Shown: piece after piece, positions 1-8,399 of the stretch
Layout of the letters: the number at the start of each line of letters is the position of its first letter
Position numbering within the stretch: position 1 is the stretch's first letter
DNA from: Euperipatoides rowelli
Taxonomy: Eukaryota; Onychophora; Udeonychophora; Euonychophora; Peripatopsidae
Assembly: GCA_003024985.2 (NCBI GenBank)
Contig: PXIH01S0058934.1
Strand: one strand, 5' to 3'
Length of the DNA stretch: 13,247 nucleotides
The notes under the pieces: generated by a model
What the model saw: only the letters and a program-made list of their open reading frames with translations
Databases searched by the model: none
Told to the model about the DNA's origin: nothing
Program-made: the position numbers and the translations under genes

Positions 1-22
1 TATTTTGTTTTACGTTATCTAG

Positions 23-361
23 ATTTCTAGAATGATTAACTTACTACAACCAAAGTGTAAAAATAAATTGAGGCCAAAAAGATTAAAAATCGTTGCTTGT
101 GATAAGCGCATGGAGGCAGGTAAGAAAATAAAGGATTTGATGACGTGAAATGAAGATGACATTCAGGATGTGTGTCGTCAGTTGCACAGACCGCCTAGAA
201 ACAGGTAACAATAAATACCAATGCTGGACAGGAGACGGATGATGTATCACCTACTTTATCTCAAAGAATTTGAAAGAGATTTTAATCATCTCACTTTACT
301 TTTGGAGGGAAATTATCCGAATTTTGAGAGAAGCTTAAAAGCCAAAATATTAATGAAGTGA
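23..361 (+). pseudogene. Possible decayed coding fragment of unknown family
   Basis: I do not recognise this sequence. One forward frame stays unusually open for such AT-rich DNA: it is open from 23 to 145 (ATG at 32), interrupted by TGA at 146-148, open again to 205, interrupted by two close TAA codons (206-208, 212-214), then open from ATG 221 to TGA 359-361. By base composition I would expect about nine stops over this length and I see three before the final one. The last piece reads as a charged helical peptide (begins MLDRRRMMYHLLYLKEFERD). Consensus-like splice donors follow at 118 (CAG|GTAAGA) and 204 (CAG|GTAACA), so an exon origin is also possible. It could be a worn transposase or host-gene fragment, or chance. 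The 5' side may continue beyond the window. Confidence 0.25.
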
Positions 362-1086
362 TTTACTGCTTTATGACAGCAAACTTCATGTGAAGGTAAA
401 CAATAAAGAATTCTCTCATTTTTTCAACCTGCTATTTCATAAAATATTTTTTTTATTTTACTTTAAATACTGACAATATTATACATTTAATCACAATTTC
501 ATACAAAAAAAAAAGATACAATATGAGATAAATTAATAAATACCAAACAGAGATACTGTACATAGCCTTAGGAGAGATAAATAAATAAATACATAACAGA
601 AAGCTACTGTATATAGGAATTTCATTTTTACAGAAAATTTATAATATAAGCAGCACTCTTGATTCCATCTCCGAGCTTGTATTTTAAAAAAAAATTTTTA
701 TACAATAAAAGAGCAGTATTGGACAATACTGTTATATATTTCTTTGATATTCAACATCATTATACTGCACCTTTATTATCTTTCTATTTTTTAATGGGTT
801 GATTTTTGATGTCTGAGAACCAATTATTATTTTTTCCATTTAAATTAATGCTAATAGGCTTTTCTTTATACAAATTTTCACCATAACAAACCACTGTAAT
901 TTGTAGTTTTTCTGTATTCTAACCCCTTTTTGCCATAGCGAACAACAGAGTTCCGTAATTGAACGTTTTATCATTTATTTTATAGATTTTTTAAAAACAA
1001 TTTGATATTAAAACAATCTATAATTTTAATATGCTTATACAGTATTATTTTTTTTTTTTTTTATAGTTTAGAATTTGATTTACTAA
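362..1086. other. Gene-free AT-rich DNA
   Basis: No open frame, exon border pattern or transposon terminus is visible. The stretch holds A/T homopolymers, TACTGTA words near 551 and 605, and the short perfect hairpin listed separately at 714-731. Confidence 0.6.
714..731. repeat. Perfect 8-bp inverted repeat
   Basis: CAGTATTG and CAATACTG are separated by two bases (GA). This is a short hairpin with no evident flanking element. It could be chance in low-complexity DNA. Confidence 0.6.
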
Positions 1087-1127
1087 ATTAATTATACAGT
1101 CGTAATGTTTACGACTATATAATTAAT
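1087..1127. repeat. Long near-perfect hairpin, 19-bp arms
   Basis: Arm 1087-1105 (ATTAATTATACAGTCGTAA) and arm 1109-1127 (TTACGACTATATAATTAAT) are reverse complements except for one position (C1097 opposite A1119), with only a three-base loop (TGT). That is far more symmetry than neighbouring sequence shows. No terminal repeat or target duplication was seen beyond the arms, so it is not assignable to a transposon family. The arms are shorter than usual for a microRNA precursor and the loop is very tight. Confidence 0.8.
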
Positions 1128-2632
1128 AATGCCACATTTCATTGGTCTAGATTCCCATTAATATGTCATAATCAAAGATAATCTTTGGTCTTAATTGGGC
1201 AGCAGCATTTCTCATTTCTTTCACTTATCAAACAACGCCATTACGCCAATCAGAAAGATTTCGTTCAACATCGTATTTAAAGATAAATTATATTTTTGAA
1301 ATCTCTAATTATTTTTTAAAATTATACCTATGCGGTATATATTGTGTATACTTTAAATAAAGTACAGTATANCTAATAATACATTTGAGCGGTCTCATCT
1401 CTAGATGGACACCACCCTCTAACAAAATAGACCAAATCATAAATAAAACAAAGTAACGTAAAAGTACAGAGAACTGCTGTTAGAGGGCAGCAGCTCCCTA
1501 ACACGCAGCATAAGACAAAAGATTGCATGCACGTTATTCCTTACATATGATGAAAAGCATGCATGCAATTAACATAGTTGAATAACTAATTAGTTGATTA
1601 GAAGGTTCAAGAGCTTTTGAATAATTCAGGAGATAATTTAGATTCAACAAACTGCCATCTTGTTTTAATACGATATTTACGAGTGTGGTGACACGTAAAT
1701 AAATTAAGAAAATGATCTATATCCTGAAATAACTCAGATTCCCCTTGAAAATACTAATCAACCAATAAACACAAACATCCATACTTTGTAAGATCTCTAT
1801 AATATATATTGTATTTATAAAATGTAGACTTTTTGTACACTTTTATTAAATTTTTTTTTTTTTTTACTTTTCAGCATCATGAACAAGTTTACAAGTACAT
1901 CAATACATTAGAAACACTTTTATTCACCAGTGACATAGATCTTCATATTTTGGAAATATTTCAACAATTTTCCTCCTTACGATCGTGAATTTGTCATAAA
2001 AGATGGAATTTATTCTTTCAAGATTTAAAAGTATATTACTATCTAGTATTATTCCGCTGGTGTTTTTACTTTTAAATTGTGTAAAATATTTTTATACTTA
2101 AAATTGAATAGATGAATAATGTTGATTATAGAATATGTATGCATGAATAAGAGGAAAATGCATTTGTTGAAATAAATTATGTAAAAAAAAATGTTTTATT
2201 TTTCTATTTTTTTTGATAAGTTTTAGATTTATTTGAAATGTAAACTTTTTTCCCCGATATTAAATCTGTATCAACCTCCTTCTGGAATGTGCAAGGTAAA
2301 ATAAATTAATATGGGAATAATTATAGGACTACTTATTCCACCCATCCCCCAATTTATCTCAAATTTTGTGATTATATGGCACATTTGTACCCCCGTGGGC
2401 AATATTTTTTATATTTGTGCCTGAATTTTGTATTGGATGACAAAGAGCATAATCTTTGCACTGTATTATTCTACAAAGAATATGATTGTCACAGTCCATT
2501 TTAAGAAATTTTGTTGTGTTATTTTTCTAGTATGACACTCTCCAAACTCATCCATTATGTGGAAGTAGACTTTGGAGAGATTCTCTGACTTATACTGTAC
2601 ATCGAGTTGAAAAAATTTTCAGGACAAGACAC
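1128..2632. other. Gene-free stretch
   Basis: No coding signal is visible. It contains the two inverted repeats listed at 1415-1569, a 7-bp hairpin around 1177-1192 (CAAAGAT-A-ATCTTTG), an N at 1372, and poly-T runs near 1850. A CCAATCAG motif near 1250 resembles a CCAAT box, but no promoter or gene can be tied to it. Confidence 0.55.
1415..1569. repeat. Two consecutive inverted repeats
   Basis: The first pair is CCCTCTAACA (1415-1424) with TGTTAGAGGG (1478-1487), a perfect 10-bp match. The second is ATTGCATGC (1522-1530) with GCATGCAAT (1561-1569), a perfect 9-bp match. The first flanks about 50 bp. A match of this kind may be the worn end structure of a small DNA transposon, but no target duplication was found, so it is recorded only as inverted repeats. 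Confidence 0.5.
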
Positions 2633-3423
2633 AGCTATCAGTGTTAGCGCTAGTCATTCGCCACTCTCGCAAATGCTAATGCCTTGTCTTAGTGGCTATA
2701 GATAATGAAATCCCATTCGCCACAATGGCTAAGTATTTTTTTACATATAAAAAATATAATACTGCAATACTTTATTTTATTATAGTTCATTATTTTTATT
2801 TCTATTTTATTTGTCATTAATTCAGATCAATATTTAGAATTTACCTAATTACTCTTTTCCATTGACTTAATTTAATTTATAATTCCACGGCATAGTGTAG
2901 AAAATAGCATTTATTTTATTTCCAAGTTCCCAGGATGCAATTCAAACATTTTCAATCCAATATTTGTTACCCAATTAATTAATTTTCATGTTTTCTTTGA
3001 CATTTTTGACTATTGCAATAGAAGGACCACCTTTAGAAGATTTTAACTTTGATAAAGCTTTACCAATTGGTGTAACAGTAAAGAAAGATGACTTGTTAAA
3101 AATATGTCTAAGTGAACAGAAAATTAATTTTTTTTTCCTTTATATAAATAGTAGCTGTAGGCTACTATTTTGAAATATTTATTTATACAGNATATAAAAT
3201 TGTTAAATAATTACTGTAGTCTACTAAGCAATTCAAAATGATTTTTACAAAATTCCAATTGTAAAGATAAGTCAATAAAAAAAATTAGGCTACCTGTCCA
3301 TAGCCTACTATTTCCATTTTTGCATGGCTAATACATTTACTTTGTGGCTAATATACAATACTTTTAGACTTGTTTTCCGCAGTGGCTACAACATTTAGAA
3401 GCCTAGCGTTAACCCTGAGCTAT
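2633..3423 (+). mobile_element. hAT-like DNA transposon, internally deleted
   Basis: Terminal inverted repeats bound the element: CAGTGTTAGCGCTAG at 2639-2653 and, at the right end (3403-3417), the complement of CAGGGTTAACGCTAG, 13 of 15 identical. The exact 6-bp repeat AGCTAT directly flanks both ends (2633-2638 and 3418-3423). CAG...CTG ends are typical of hAT elements; the usual hAT target duplication is 8 bp, so either the site has decayed or the family differs. At about 780 bp it is too short for a full transposase, but it keeps a short peptide at 2988-3173 resembling a hAT C-terminus. GTGGCTA/TAGCCAC words near both ends extend the inverted symmetry loosely. Confidence 0.65.
2988..3173 (+). 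pseudogene. hAT transposase C-terminal remnant
   Basis: A 61-residue frame lies inside the hAT-like element in forward orientation. Residues about 9-26 (IAIEGPPLEDFNFDKAL) resemble the late segment of animal hAT transposases, as I recall it: a hydrophobic run, then a Gly-Pro, then an acidic-aromatic stretch leading into an Ala-rich helix ending at a Trp. Here the expected Trp is missing and the following basic-acidic stretch (VKKDDLLK) does not continue into a recognisable end. Everything upstream, including the RNase H-like catalytic core and any zinc finger, is absent. The start Met is arbitrary, because the fragment was originally internal to a longer protein. Family placement rests on pattern memory, not on a search. 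Confidence 0.4.
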
Positions 3424-3924
3424 TTTTCATAAGGTGTATTATAGTCCTGAGAATATGATGTGTGCATAATAATAATAGTGATTTATGCATTGGATGACTA
3501 ATATGAACTTCTCATTTACATTACATATCACCTCCGACTGCTTTACACAAGATTTGAATGTAAAGCATCACTACATGAAATAGTCAAGCTTTCAACTTAT
3601 TTTTATTTCATCAGTAGCGCTCAACACCTAAGTTTCATAACTCGCCCTGTTGTTCATACATTTTATCATAAGGAATTAAGATTTTTCTCAGAATTTATTC
3701 TCAAAAGAAATTACAGTATAAGTAAATCCATGTAATTCAACACTATAATCTGCTGCAATATAAAAATATTGGAGAAATATTCTATTTTTTGAAAATCATT
3801 TACAGAAAAAGATTACAAATTCATGAGAAAATGTAATATAATTATAAAACCCATCAAATGTCAGCCATATCTTAAGAATGGTGTACTGATATAGAAAATA
3901 AATATAATTCTAGCATCCCTTCTA
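3424..3924. other. Gene-free stretch
   Basis: I see no coding frame, terminal repeat or exon border here. It is ordinary AT-rich sequence between the hAT-like element and the piggyBac-like end. Confidence 0.55.
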
Positions 3925-4090
3925 TTAACCGTTCCAGCAGGGACATCTAAAATTACAACTTGACCAGGGCGTGGCACATTTTGTGCGCCAGTAAATAAAA
4001 ATAAATTTATTATTTTAATAAAACAAATTTTCTTTTGAAAATTTTTTTTTGACTAACTGAACACACAGTAAACATATTTTAAAATTAATA
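3925..4090 (+). mobile_element. piggyBac-like element, left end only
   Basis: TTAA at 3925-3928 is followed by CCGTTCCAGCAGGGACA, and the next ~150 bp align closely with the left end of the complete element at 11231. Shared features are TCTAAAATTA, GGCACATTTTGTGCGCCAGT, an AAATTTATTATTTTAATAAAAC tract, TTTTCTTTTGAAAA, and AACTGAACACA before CATATTTTAA. After about 4090 the two sequences diverge; short matches resume at 4109-4129 (an ATACATAATT palindrome) and near 4323-4353 (CTAAAATAAA...CTTTATAAAAA). No right terminal repeat was found, so this copy is truncated, rearranged, or a longer relative with a decayed right end. Confidence 0.7.
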
Positions 4091-4108
4091 AATACATATA
4101 ATTTGTTA

Positions 4109-4129
4109 ATACATAATTCAATTATGTAT
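4109..4129. repeat. Perfect 10-bp palindrome
   Basis: ATACATAATT and AATTATGTAT flank a single C. The homologous position in the second piggyBac-like copy (about 11541-11556) has a related but non-palindromic ATACATAATTATAT. It may be part of the element's interior. Confidence 0.5.
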
Positions 4130-4540
4130 AAATTACTTTTCTTTCATAAAAAAAATTAAAAAAAATCATATTCTTGCTCCGAATCCGTGTTATGATTGCT
4201 TTAGGCTTCAATTTCCTCATAATCATCAAATAACTAATCTTCATATTCAATAATTTATTCTTTATCTCATATTTATTGATGAATCTGTGCATGTGTTTAG
4301 TCAACTAATTGATACTTTCAAACCCTAAAATAAATTTTACTTTATAAAAAATCTTTTTTTTTTTTTAAAAAAACTTTCTCTCACACATTGTTATGCACTT
4401 TTATTTAACGCCTAAGCGAAACCACTTGGCTATGACCTGAATGCTTAAATTTATTTATTCTTAGCATATATTATTTTAATGTGAAATACACCAGCGTTAA
4501 TGCAGTAATCTCCTATGCAAACAAATAAACATAGCGGTCA
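4130..4540. other. Gene-free AT-rich stretch
   Basis: No convincing gene is present. The short minus-strand frame at 4122-4304 is low-complexity and has no family resemblance. Part of this stretch may be the worn interior of the piggyBac-like element. Confidence 0.5.
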
Positions 4541-4740
4541 AGGAGCGGTGGTTATGTCACAATGAGCACGGCCACCAAACTCCCATGGCATATACTGAGG
4601 TCGTAGGTTCAACCTCAATTTTCTTATGAATTGAATACAAGAGGGGATAAATGATTCAATACTTAAATAGATGGATTTTGACTACTTAACCGCAGTGGAT
4701 AAACCCATAGTGGTAAATGGCCAACATGACTGAAGAAAAA
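4541..4740 (+). repeat. Possible tRNA-related SINE fragment
   Basis: A good Pol III B box (GGTTCAACCTC, 4606-4616) is preceded about 57 bases upstream by a weak A-box-like TGGTTATGTCA (4549-4559, 9 of 11 consensus positions). The phrase GAGGTCGTAGGTTCAA just before and within the B box is typical of the T-arm side of tRNA-derived SINE heads. The region from 4617 to about 4740 has normal complexity and could be the body, but no poly-A tail or flanking duplication is clear. End points are approximate. Confidence 0.4.
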
Positions 4741-4889
4741 GTAATTTATGTGCAGAACAAGAAACCTGTAAACTTATTTCATATAATAATAATAATTTTA
4801 TTTGAAAACAAACTTAAAAACTTGTTTGAATTGTTTCATTGTCTTGTTATAAAATATTAAATAAATATATCTTTTGCCAATGCCAGTTT

Positions 4890-5140
4890 GGGAAGACTAA
4901 ATGGCAGAGAGGTTAATGCAACTGCCTGGAAGGCAGGGCATCCCAGGTTCAAATCCCAGGTTGCCCTGCCTTTTTTTCTGGGCATCATAATTTCTATGTA
5001 AGTTCTTTGTGAACTTTATCTGAGGTATGCCAGCAATAGCATGCCTCATTATCATCGTATAAAATCTTTTATGTGCTGATGGGTTTTTTTTCAGCCAACT
5101 ATAATGAAAATGGCCGATTCAATTGAAAGGTTTAAACCAA
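4890..5140 (+). repeat. tRNA-Ser-like SINE head or tRNA pseudogene
   Basis: The A box (TGGCAGAGAGG, 4902-4912) fits the Pol III consensus at every position, and the B box (GGTTCAAATCC, 4946-4956) fits it well. The D-arm side reads AGAGGTTAA, as in class II tRNAs. An anticodon-like stem-loop near 4920-4935 has loop CTGGAAG, which would give GGA (Ser), followed by a small GGG/CCC variable stem. The acceptor strands do not pair, so this is not a working tRNA. A run of seven T (4971-4977), which can end Pol III transcripts, follows directly, so transcription of any SINE body beyond it would be limited. An 11-bp inverted repeat (4930-4940 with 4962-4972) encloses the B box. The right border is a guess. 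Confidence 0.5.
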
Positions 5141-5213
5141 TTTTGGGATAAGCATCTATTACAATTTTTATTTATTTTAAATGTTTTTTTTTTTTGGATA
5201 TAAATTTGTCAGT

Positions 5214-5900
5214 TTTATAAATTATCCATTTTAATTTTGTATTAGGAAATTTATTGTATATTGGTTGACTTCCTTTATTGTTTTTTCCAAAGTATTGCGT
5301 GTTAATATTATCTTCTAGAAAATTAATTACAGTTATTTAAAAATATCTTTAACTATGTCTATTTTGAAGTATCTTGCGAGGAAGTTTCATGTGCTCGACT
5401 TTAACCCCAAATTAAATAAAATTTAGTACTCACTTTTATTTTATTTCATCGAGTTTGTCTTTATTTCTTCTAATTCTTGTTTAGGTAGGTTTGTTTGTGC
5501 TGGATTGGAATATTTTTGTATCTTTTCATATTATTCACATTCTTCTCTCTCTGTTTGTTTCATATAAAGATTTCAAGTTGTTTACTTCTATAGTTAAAGT
5601 TTTGAGACCATTGTCATATTTTTCTAGTCTTTTATTTACAGTATGTTGCTTAACTCTTGTTTAATCGAGTTTACATTTTCTACAATAGAAATTAAGCTTT
5701 TTTTTTTCTTTTTATTAATGGTTTACATAACCAGGTCATATTTGTTTTGTTTTTTTTCATAATTTTATGTTCTCTTTCTAGTAGCTGTATATCCTGTGGT
5801 TTTTATCTTTTTCTACTACTCCTATTGAACATTTAGTCAGATACTGTATTATTGGCAGCTGGGTTCTTTTCCTTGTTTCCGGAGGGGATTCTTAATTGAA
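5214..5900 (-). pseudogene. Frameshifted ORF1-like retrotransposon remnant
   Basis: Reading the minus strand, coding-like pieces follow in a sensible order but in shifting frames. At 5714-5636 a Lys-rich stretch leads into VENVNSIKQELSNIL. At 5639-5535 there is NKRLEKYDNGLKTLTIEVNN and a continuation, both like a coiled coil. At 5506-5441 there is PAQTNLPKQELEEIKTNS. At 5336-5214 a 40-codon open run contains EDNINTQYFGKNNKGSQP, then a Phe and a Trp-containing end. A coiled coil followed by a Gly-Lys...Pro segment recalls ORF1 proteins of L1-like non-LTR retrotransposons (nucleic-acid chaperones of the retrotransposon particle). The plus strand is markedly T-rich over this region, as expected for the complement of A-rich ORF1. 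There are many stops and frameshifts, so it is non-functional. Family assignment is inference; no reverse transcriptase part is seen. Confidence 0.4.
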
Positions 5901-6120
5901 ATAACCAGAGGTTTTCTATAGTAAAGTTCAAGTGTAATTAAACATAATTTTTGATGATTTTTCATTTCCATATCGTGAGAATGTTTTTATTATGTATGAT
6001 GCCTTTGAAGTTGACAAATAATTTTTCATATCTTTTTATTTTAATTTTGTTGGTTTGAGTCTTATTAAAAAACGAAAAATCATGATGTCAGATCTATTAA
6101 AAAAAATTGTATAGAAAATA
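5901..6120. other. Nothing recognised upstream of tandem array
   Basis: T-rich sequence without a frame or terminal motif. The 5' end of the Helitron-like element should lie here or further left, but no clear 5' TC terminus could be placed. Confidence 0.45.
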
Positions 6121-6749
6121 GAATGTTTAGCATTGAGTGGTCAGGAGATACTGTACATTTACATTGTTGTCTTGCAGACAATGACCAATATTTTAAATAA
6201 GAAATTTGGCATGTGTATAAGTGGCATAGTGTAGATAATGAATGTTTGTTTGTATATGTGTTTATCAATGAGAGTCAGGATATGCATTTACATTGTTGTC
6301 TTGGAGACAATGAACAGTATTTTAAATAAGAAATTTGGCATGTGTGTAAGTGGCAGTGTAGATAATGAATGTTTGTTTGTTATCATCGAGGAGTCGGGAT
6401 ATACTGTACATTTACATTGTTGTCTTGGAGACAATGGCAGTATTTTAAATAATAAATTTGACGTGTGTATAAGTGGCATAGTGTAGATAATGAATGTTTG
6501 TTATCATTGAGTGGTCAGGATATACATTTACGTCTTGCAGACAATGGACAGTATTTTAAATAAGACATTTGGCAAATATTTTTAATTTGTCGATTTCCAG
6601 CTTACTTTGTCCCGGGCAATACCGGATACATTTAGGTTGTTGTCTTGGAGACAATGGACAGTATTTTAAATAAGACATTTGTCAAATGTTTTAATTTGTC
6701 GAGTAAAATGCTCACTTCATCCCGGGCAACAATGGGTATTTCAGCTAGT
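6121..6749 (+). mobile_element. Helitron-like element with ~120-bp tandem array
   Basis: Five head-to-tail units start at about 6121, 6240, 6367, 6492 and 6626 (119, 127, 125, about 134 and 124 bp). Every unit contains the core GTCTTGNAGACAATG, then TATTTTAAATAA. Units 1-3 share the ending AAGTGGCA...GTGTAGATAAT; units 4 and 5 instead end with AATTTGTCGA and a CCCGGGCAA hairpin. The last unit ends in TATTTCAGCTAG before T, matching the Helitron 3' rule of a short hairpin about ten bases before CTRR, with insertion next to T. Central minisatellites are known in non-autonomous Helitron-like elements of invertebrates. No Rep/helicase coding remains. The open frames across this array are by-products of the repeats. 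Confidence 0.7.
6719..6749 (+). other. Helitron-like 3' terminus
   Basis: TCCCGGGCAACAATGGG (6720-6736) gives a weak CCC/GGG hairpin, followed by TATTTCAG and CTAG (6745-6748) then T. An earlier, internal version at 6611-6625 keeps a cleaner hairpin (CCGG 6612-6615 with CCGG 6622-6625) but has no CTAG and runs directly into the next unit. Termination would therefore be expected only at the second site. Confidence 0.6.
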
Positions 6750-7240
6750 TATAAATAATTTTAAGATTGGAAACATAATCAAAAATCTCCACAGATCATT
6801 ACATTTCTTTTTTTTTCTTCTTTTTATTTTTTGTCTTTATAGATGTACAATAAACCATGAGAGTCATTTTTTTAAAATTTGATAGATATTGTGAATGTTT
6901 ATATTCATTAAAATTTTTTCTCATTAAAGGATGTCCAGATTTCTTTGTTGGTCTAATATTGCTATGTTCAACATGAGGCCCAATTGAAGCTTTTTTTTTT
7001 GTGGCCCCTCTTAAGTTTACATAAAAAAAAAAGCTTATCAAATTTAGCCCTTTCTGTTATCAAAACGTCCAGTCAAAAAAAAGATCATATCAACCCGACA
7101 AGACGCCCAAACAATTATTATATAGGCCTATATTAAAATAAAAGCTTATCAAAATATTTACAGCTAAATTGTCAATGTACGGTTTACAATAGACAAGTAA
7201 TATTTTTTTCGGCCCAACGTACAATTTCAGTTCATCACTG
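6750..7240. other. Gene-free stretch with AAGCTTATCAAA repeats
   Basis: No gene is visible. The word AAGCTTATCAAA occurs at 7031-7042 and, with its 5' part AAAAGCTTATCAAAA, near 7140. AAAAGCTTATCAAATTTA recurs at 9539-9556 inside the MITE in the duplicated exon. The open frames at 6679-6882 (+) and 6799-7041 (-) are low-complexity. Confidence 0.5.
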
Positions 7241-7612
7241 GTCTAATGCAGGCCTGCTCAACCGGTGGATCGCGATCGACCAGTCGATCTTTTGGAAAAT
7301 TTCAGTCGATCTTCAAAATCAGAAAAAAAACTCAGAAATTTTTTTTTAATATTTTTACATGCACATTTTGCGAATTGGCTTGATTTCATTCCTTCATCAA
7401 ACACGCTAAAATATCGATATTCCCATAAAAATCAGATTTTAAAACTTAAAATGTTCCTAAAATGAGTATGCAAAGTTCATAATGCCGCGCTTCCGCTAGG
7501 CGCGAGTATGTTTGACCGCCATTTTTTTAATTCAGTTTTTTTTTTTGTTGATCGTTAGAAAAATGATAAGTAGCTCTTGTACTCTTAAAGGTTGAGCATG
7601 CCTAGTCTAATA
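7241..7612 (+). mobile_element. Buster-type hAT MITE, 356 bp
   Basis: The termini are CAGGCCTGCTCAACC (7249-7263) and, at 7590-7604, the complement of TAGGCATGCTCAACC, 13 of 15 identical. The flanks carry GTCTAATG (7241-7248) and GTCTAATA (7605-7612), an 8-bp target duplication with one difference. The central TA fits the nnnTAnnn target preference known for Buster-group hAT transposons, and CAG-GCTCAAC-like ends fit as well. Internally GATCGCGATCGACCAGTCGATC follows the left end. No transposase is encoded: the 66-residue frame at 7265-7465 is simply the MITE body. It depends on an autonomous relative elsewhere. Confidence 0.8.
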
Positions 7613-8039
7613 GTTAAAATCACTAATTTACTCTCTAATTTGGAGTTCTGACTAGTGAATGGAAAATTGACCAGATTAGAAGGGGAATAGGTCTGAAGTG
7701 AATTCTTATACTATTACTCTCGGACCTTCTAAGATAGTTGAGAGGGTTATATTAATAGAATATCAATATCCATTTTAAAAAATTTACTACTAAAACAGGA
7801 CATTCCTTTCTTAGAATGAATACTTACATAGCAGTAATTAAAAATGGCACATTTTCAAGAATCATGTGATTGGTCTTAGCGAATCATAATCAATGTTTAC
7901 TATGCACACCTGACAACAATCAACCTACGGAAGCAAATTTGTATCCCTGTGACATTAAAAGATCTGCTGTCTTCATAAATACTATAAGGAAATAAAATAA
8001 TTTATAAATGAATTAAAAATTATTTTAAAAAAAATGCTG
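7613..8039. other. Gene-free stretch
   Basis: No frame, terminal repeat or exon signal recognised. It lies downstream, in transcription sense, of the minus-strand gene described next. Confidence 0.5.
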
Positions 8040-8062
8040 GAATATATATAAAAAAGTACAAT

Positions 8063-8068
8063 TTTATT
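8063..8068 (-). terminator. Candidate polyadenylation signal
   Basis: AATAAA on the minus strand lies 86 nt after the stop codon of the terminal exon, within a short palindrome (GTACAATAAAATTGTAC). Position and hexamer suit an mRNA 3' end. In AT-rich DNA the hexamer is common, so support is moderate. Confidence 0.4.
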
Positions 8069-8154
8069 GTACTACAAATATTTAACATAGCGTTTAAAAA
8101 TTATTTTGTTTTTTAAAACAATTTTTTTTTTTTTGTTTACATTTTTTTTTTTTT

Positions 8155-8399
8155 TTAAAAAGTTAATTGAAATTCAGCAAGAACTTCCCTTGGTTTAGAA
8201 CCAGATTGAATCTTTAGTTTAGCCAGCCTGTAATTCTTTACCAAATCTTGTACCTCTATCATGGTATCCAAAATCTGTTGCTGCCGATTTAATATTTTTT
8301 GCAAAAACAAATCTTCCATTTCTAAGCTGGTATTAGGCCTCTTCTCTGACGCAGTAGCAGGGATATGTTCAGACATTTCAGTTGTAGCGTCTACATTTC
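8155..8399 (-). CDS. Terminal exon of an unrecognised gene, intact copy
   Basis: The exon follows a strong acceptor (pyrimidine-rich TTATCTCTTTAG at 8400 upward) and runs to TAA at 8155-8157. Its first two bases complete a codon begun in the 8523-8595 exon (G|GA). It encodes NVDATTE, then MSEHIPATASEKRPNTSLEM, then an amphipathic helix (EDLFLQKILNRQQQILDTMI and EVQDLVKNYRLAKLKIQ), and a short tail ending in AEFQLTF. The whole exon open frame gives 80 residues after the junction. The helix spacing of Leu/Ile suggests a short coiled coil or oligomerisation helix at a C-terminus. The paralogous exon at 9265-9803 keeps 30 of the first 49 residues ungapped. Conservation of frame, splice site and stop argues for real coding. 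Internal Met 8376 need not be a start. Family and function are unknown. Confidence 0.7.

Noticed and set aside
1240-1300. Promoter with a CCAAT box and a TATTTAAA motif
   Set aside because: The motifs are short and common in AT-rich DNA, and no downstream exon or open frame supports transcription.
4122-4304. 60-residue minus-strand frame
   Set aside because: Composition matches translated AT-rich noise and no conserved counterpart exists in the second piggyBac-like copy.
4485-4500. Right terminal repeat of the piggyBac-like copy at 3925 (ACACCAGCGTTAA)
   Set aside because: Only a few bases resemble the expected end (CTGCTGGA...TTAA) and the order does not match.
4890-4970. Functional tRNA-Ser gene
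   Set aside because: The acceptor strands do not pair and the T-stem has mismatches, so it is a pseudogene or SINE head at best.
4930-4977. Stem-loop followed by T7, like a bacterial intrinsic terminator
   Set aside because: The context is a eukaryotic Pol III A/B-box element; the T-run is better read as a Pol III stop and the stem as part of the SINE-like head.
6238-6486. 82-residue forward frame and its opposite-strand partner (6288-6479)
   Set aside because: Both lie wholly in the ~120-bp tandem array and owe their openness to the repeated unit; their translations repeat themselves and resemble nothing.
6121-6749. CRISPR-like array
   Set aside because: Units are about 120 bp and similar along their whole length, without unique spacers, in a eukaryotic transposon context.
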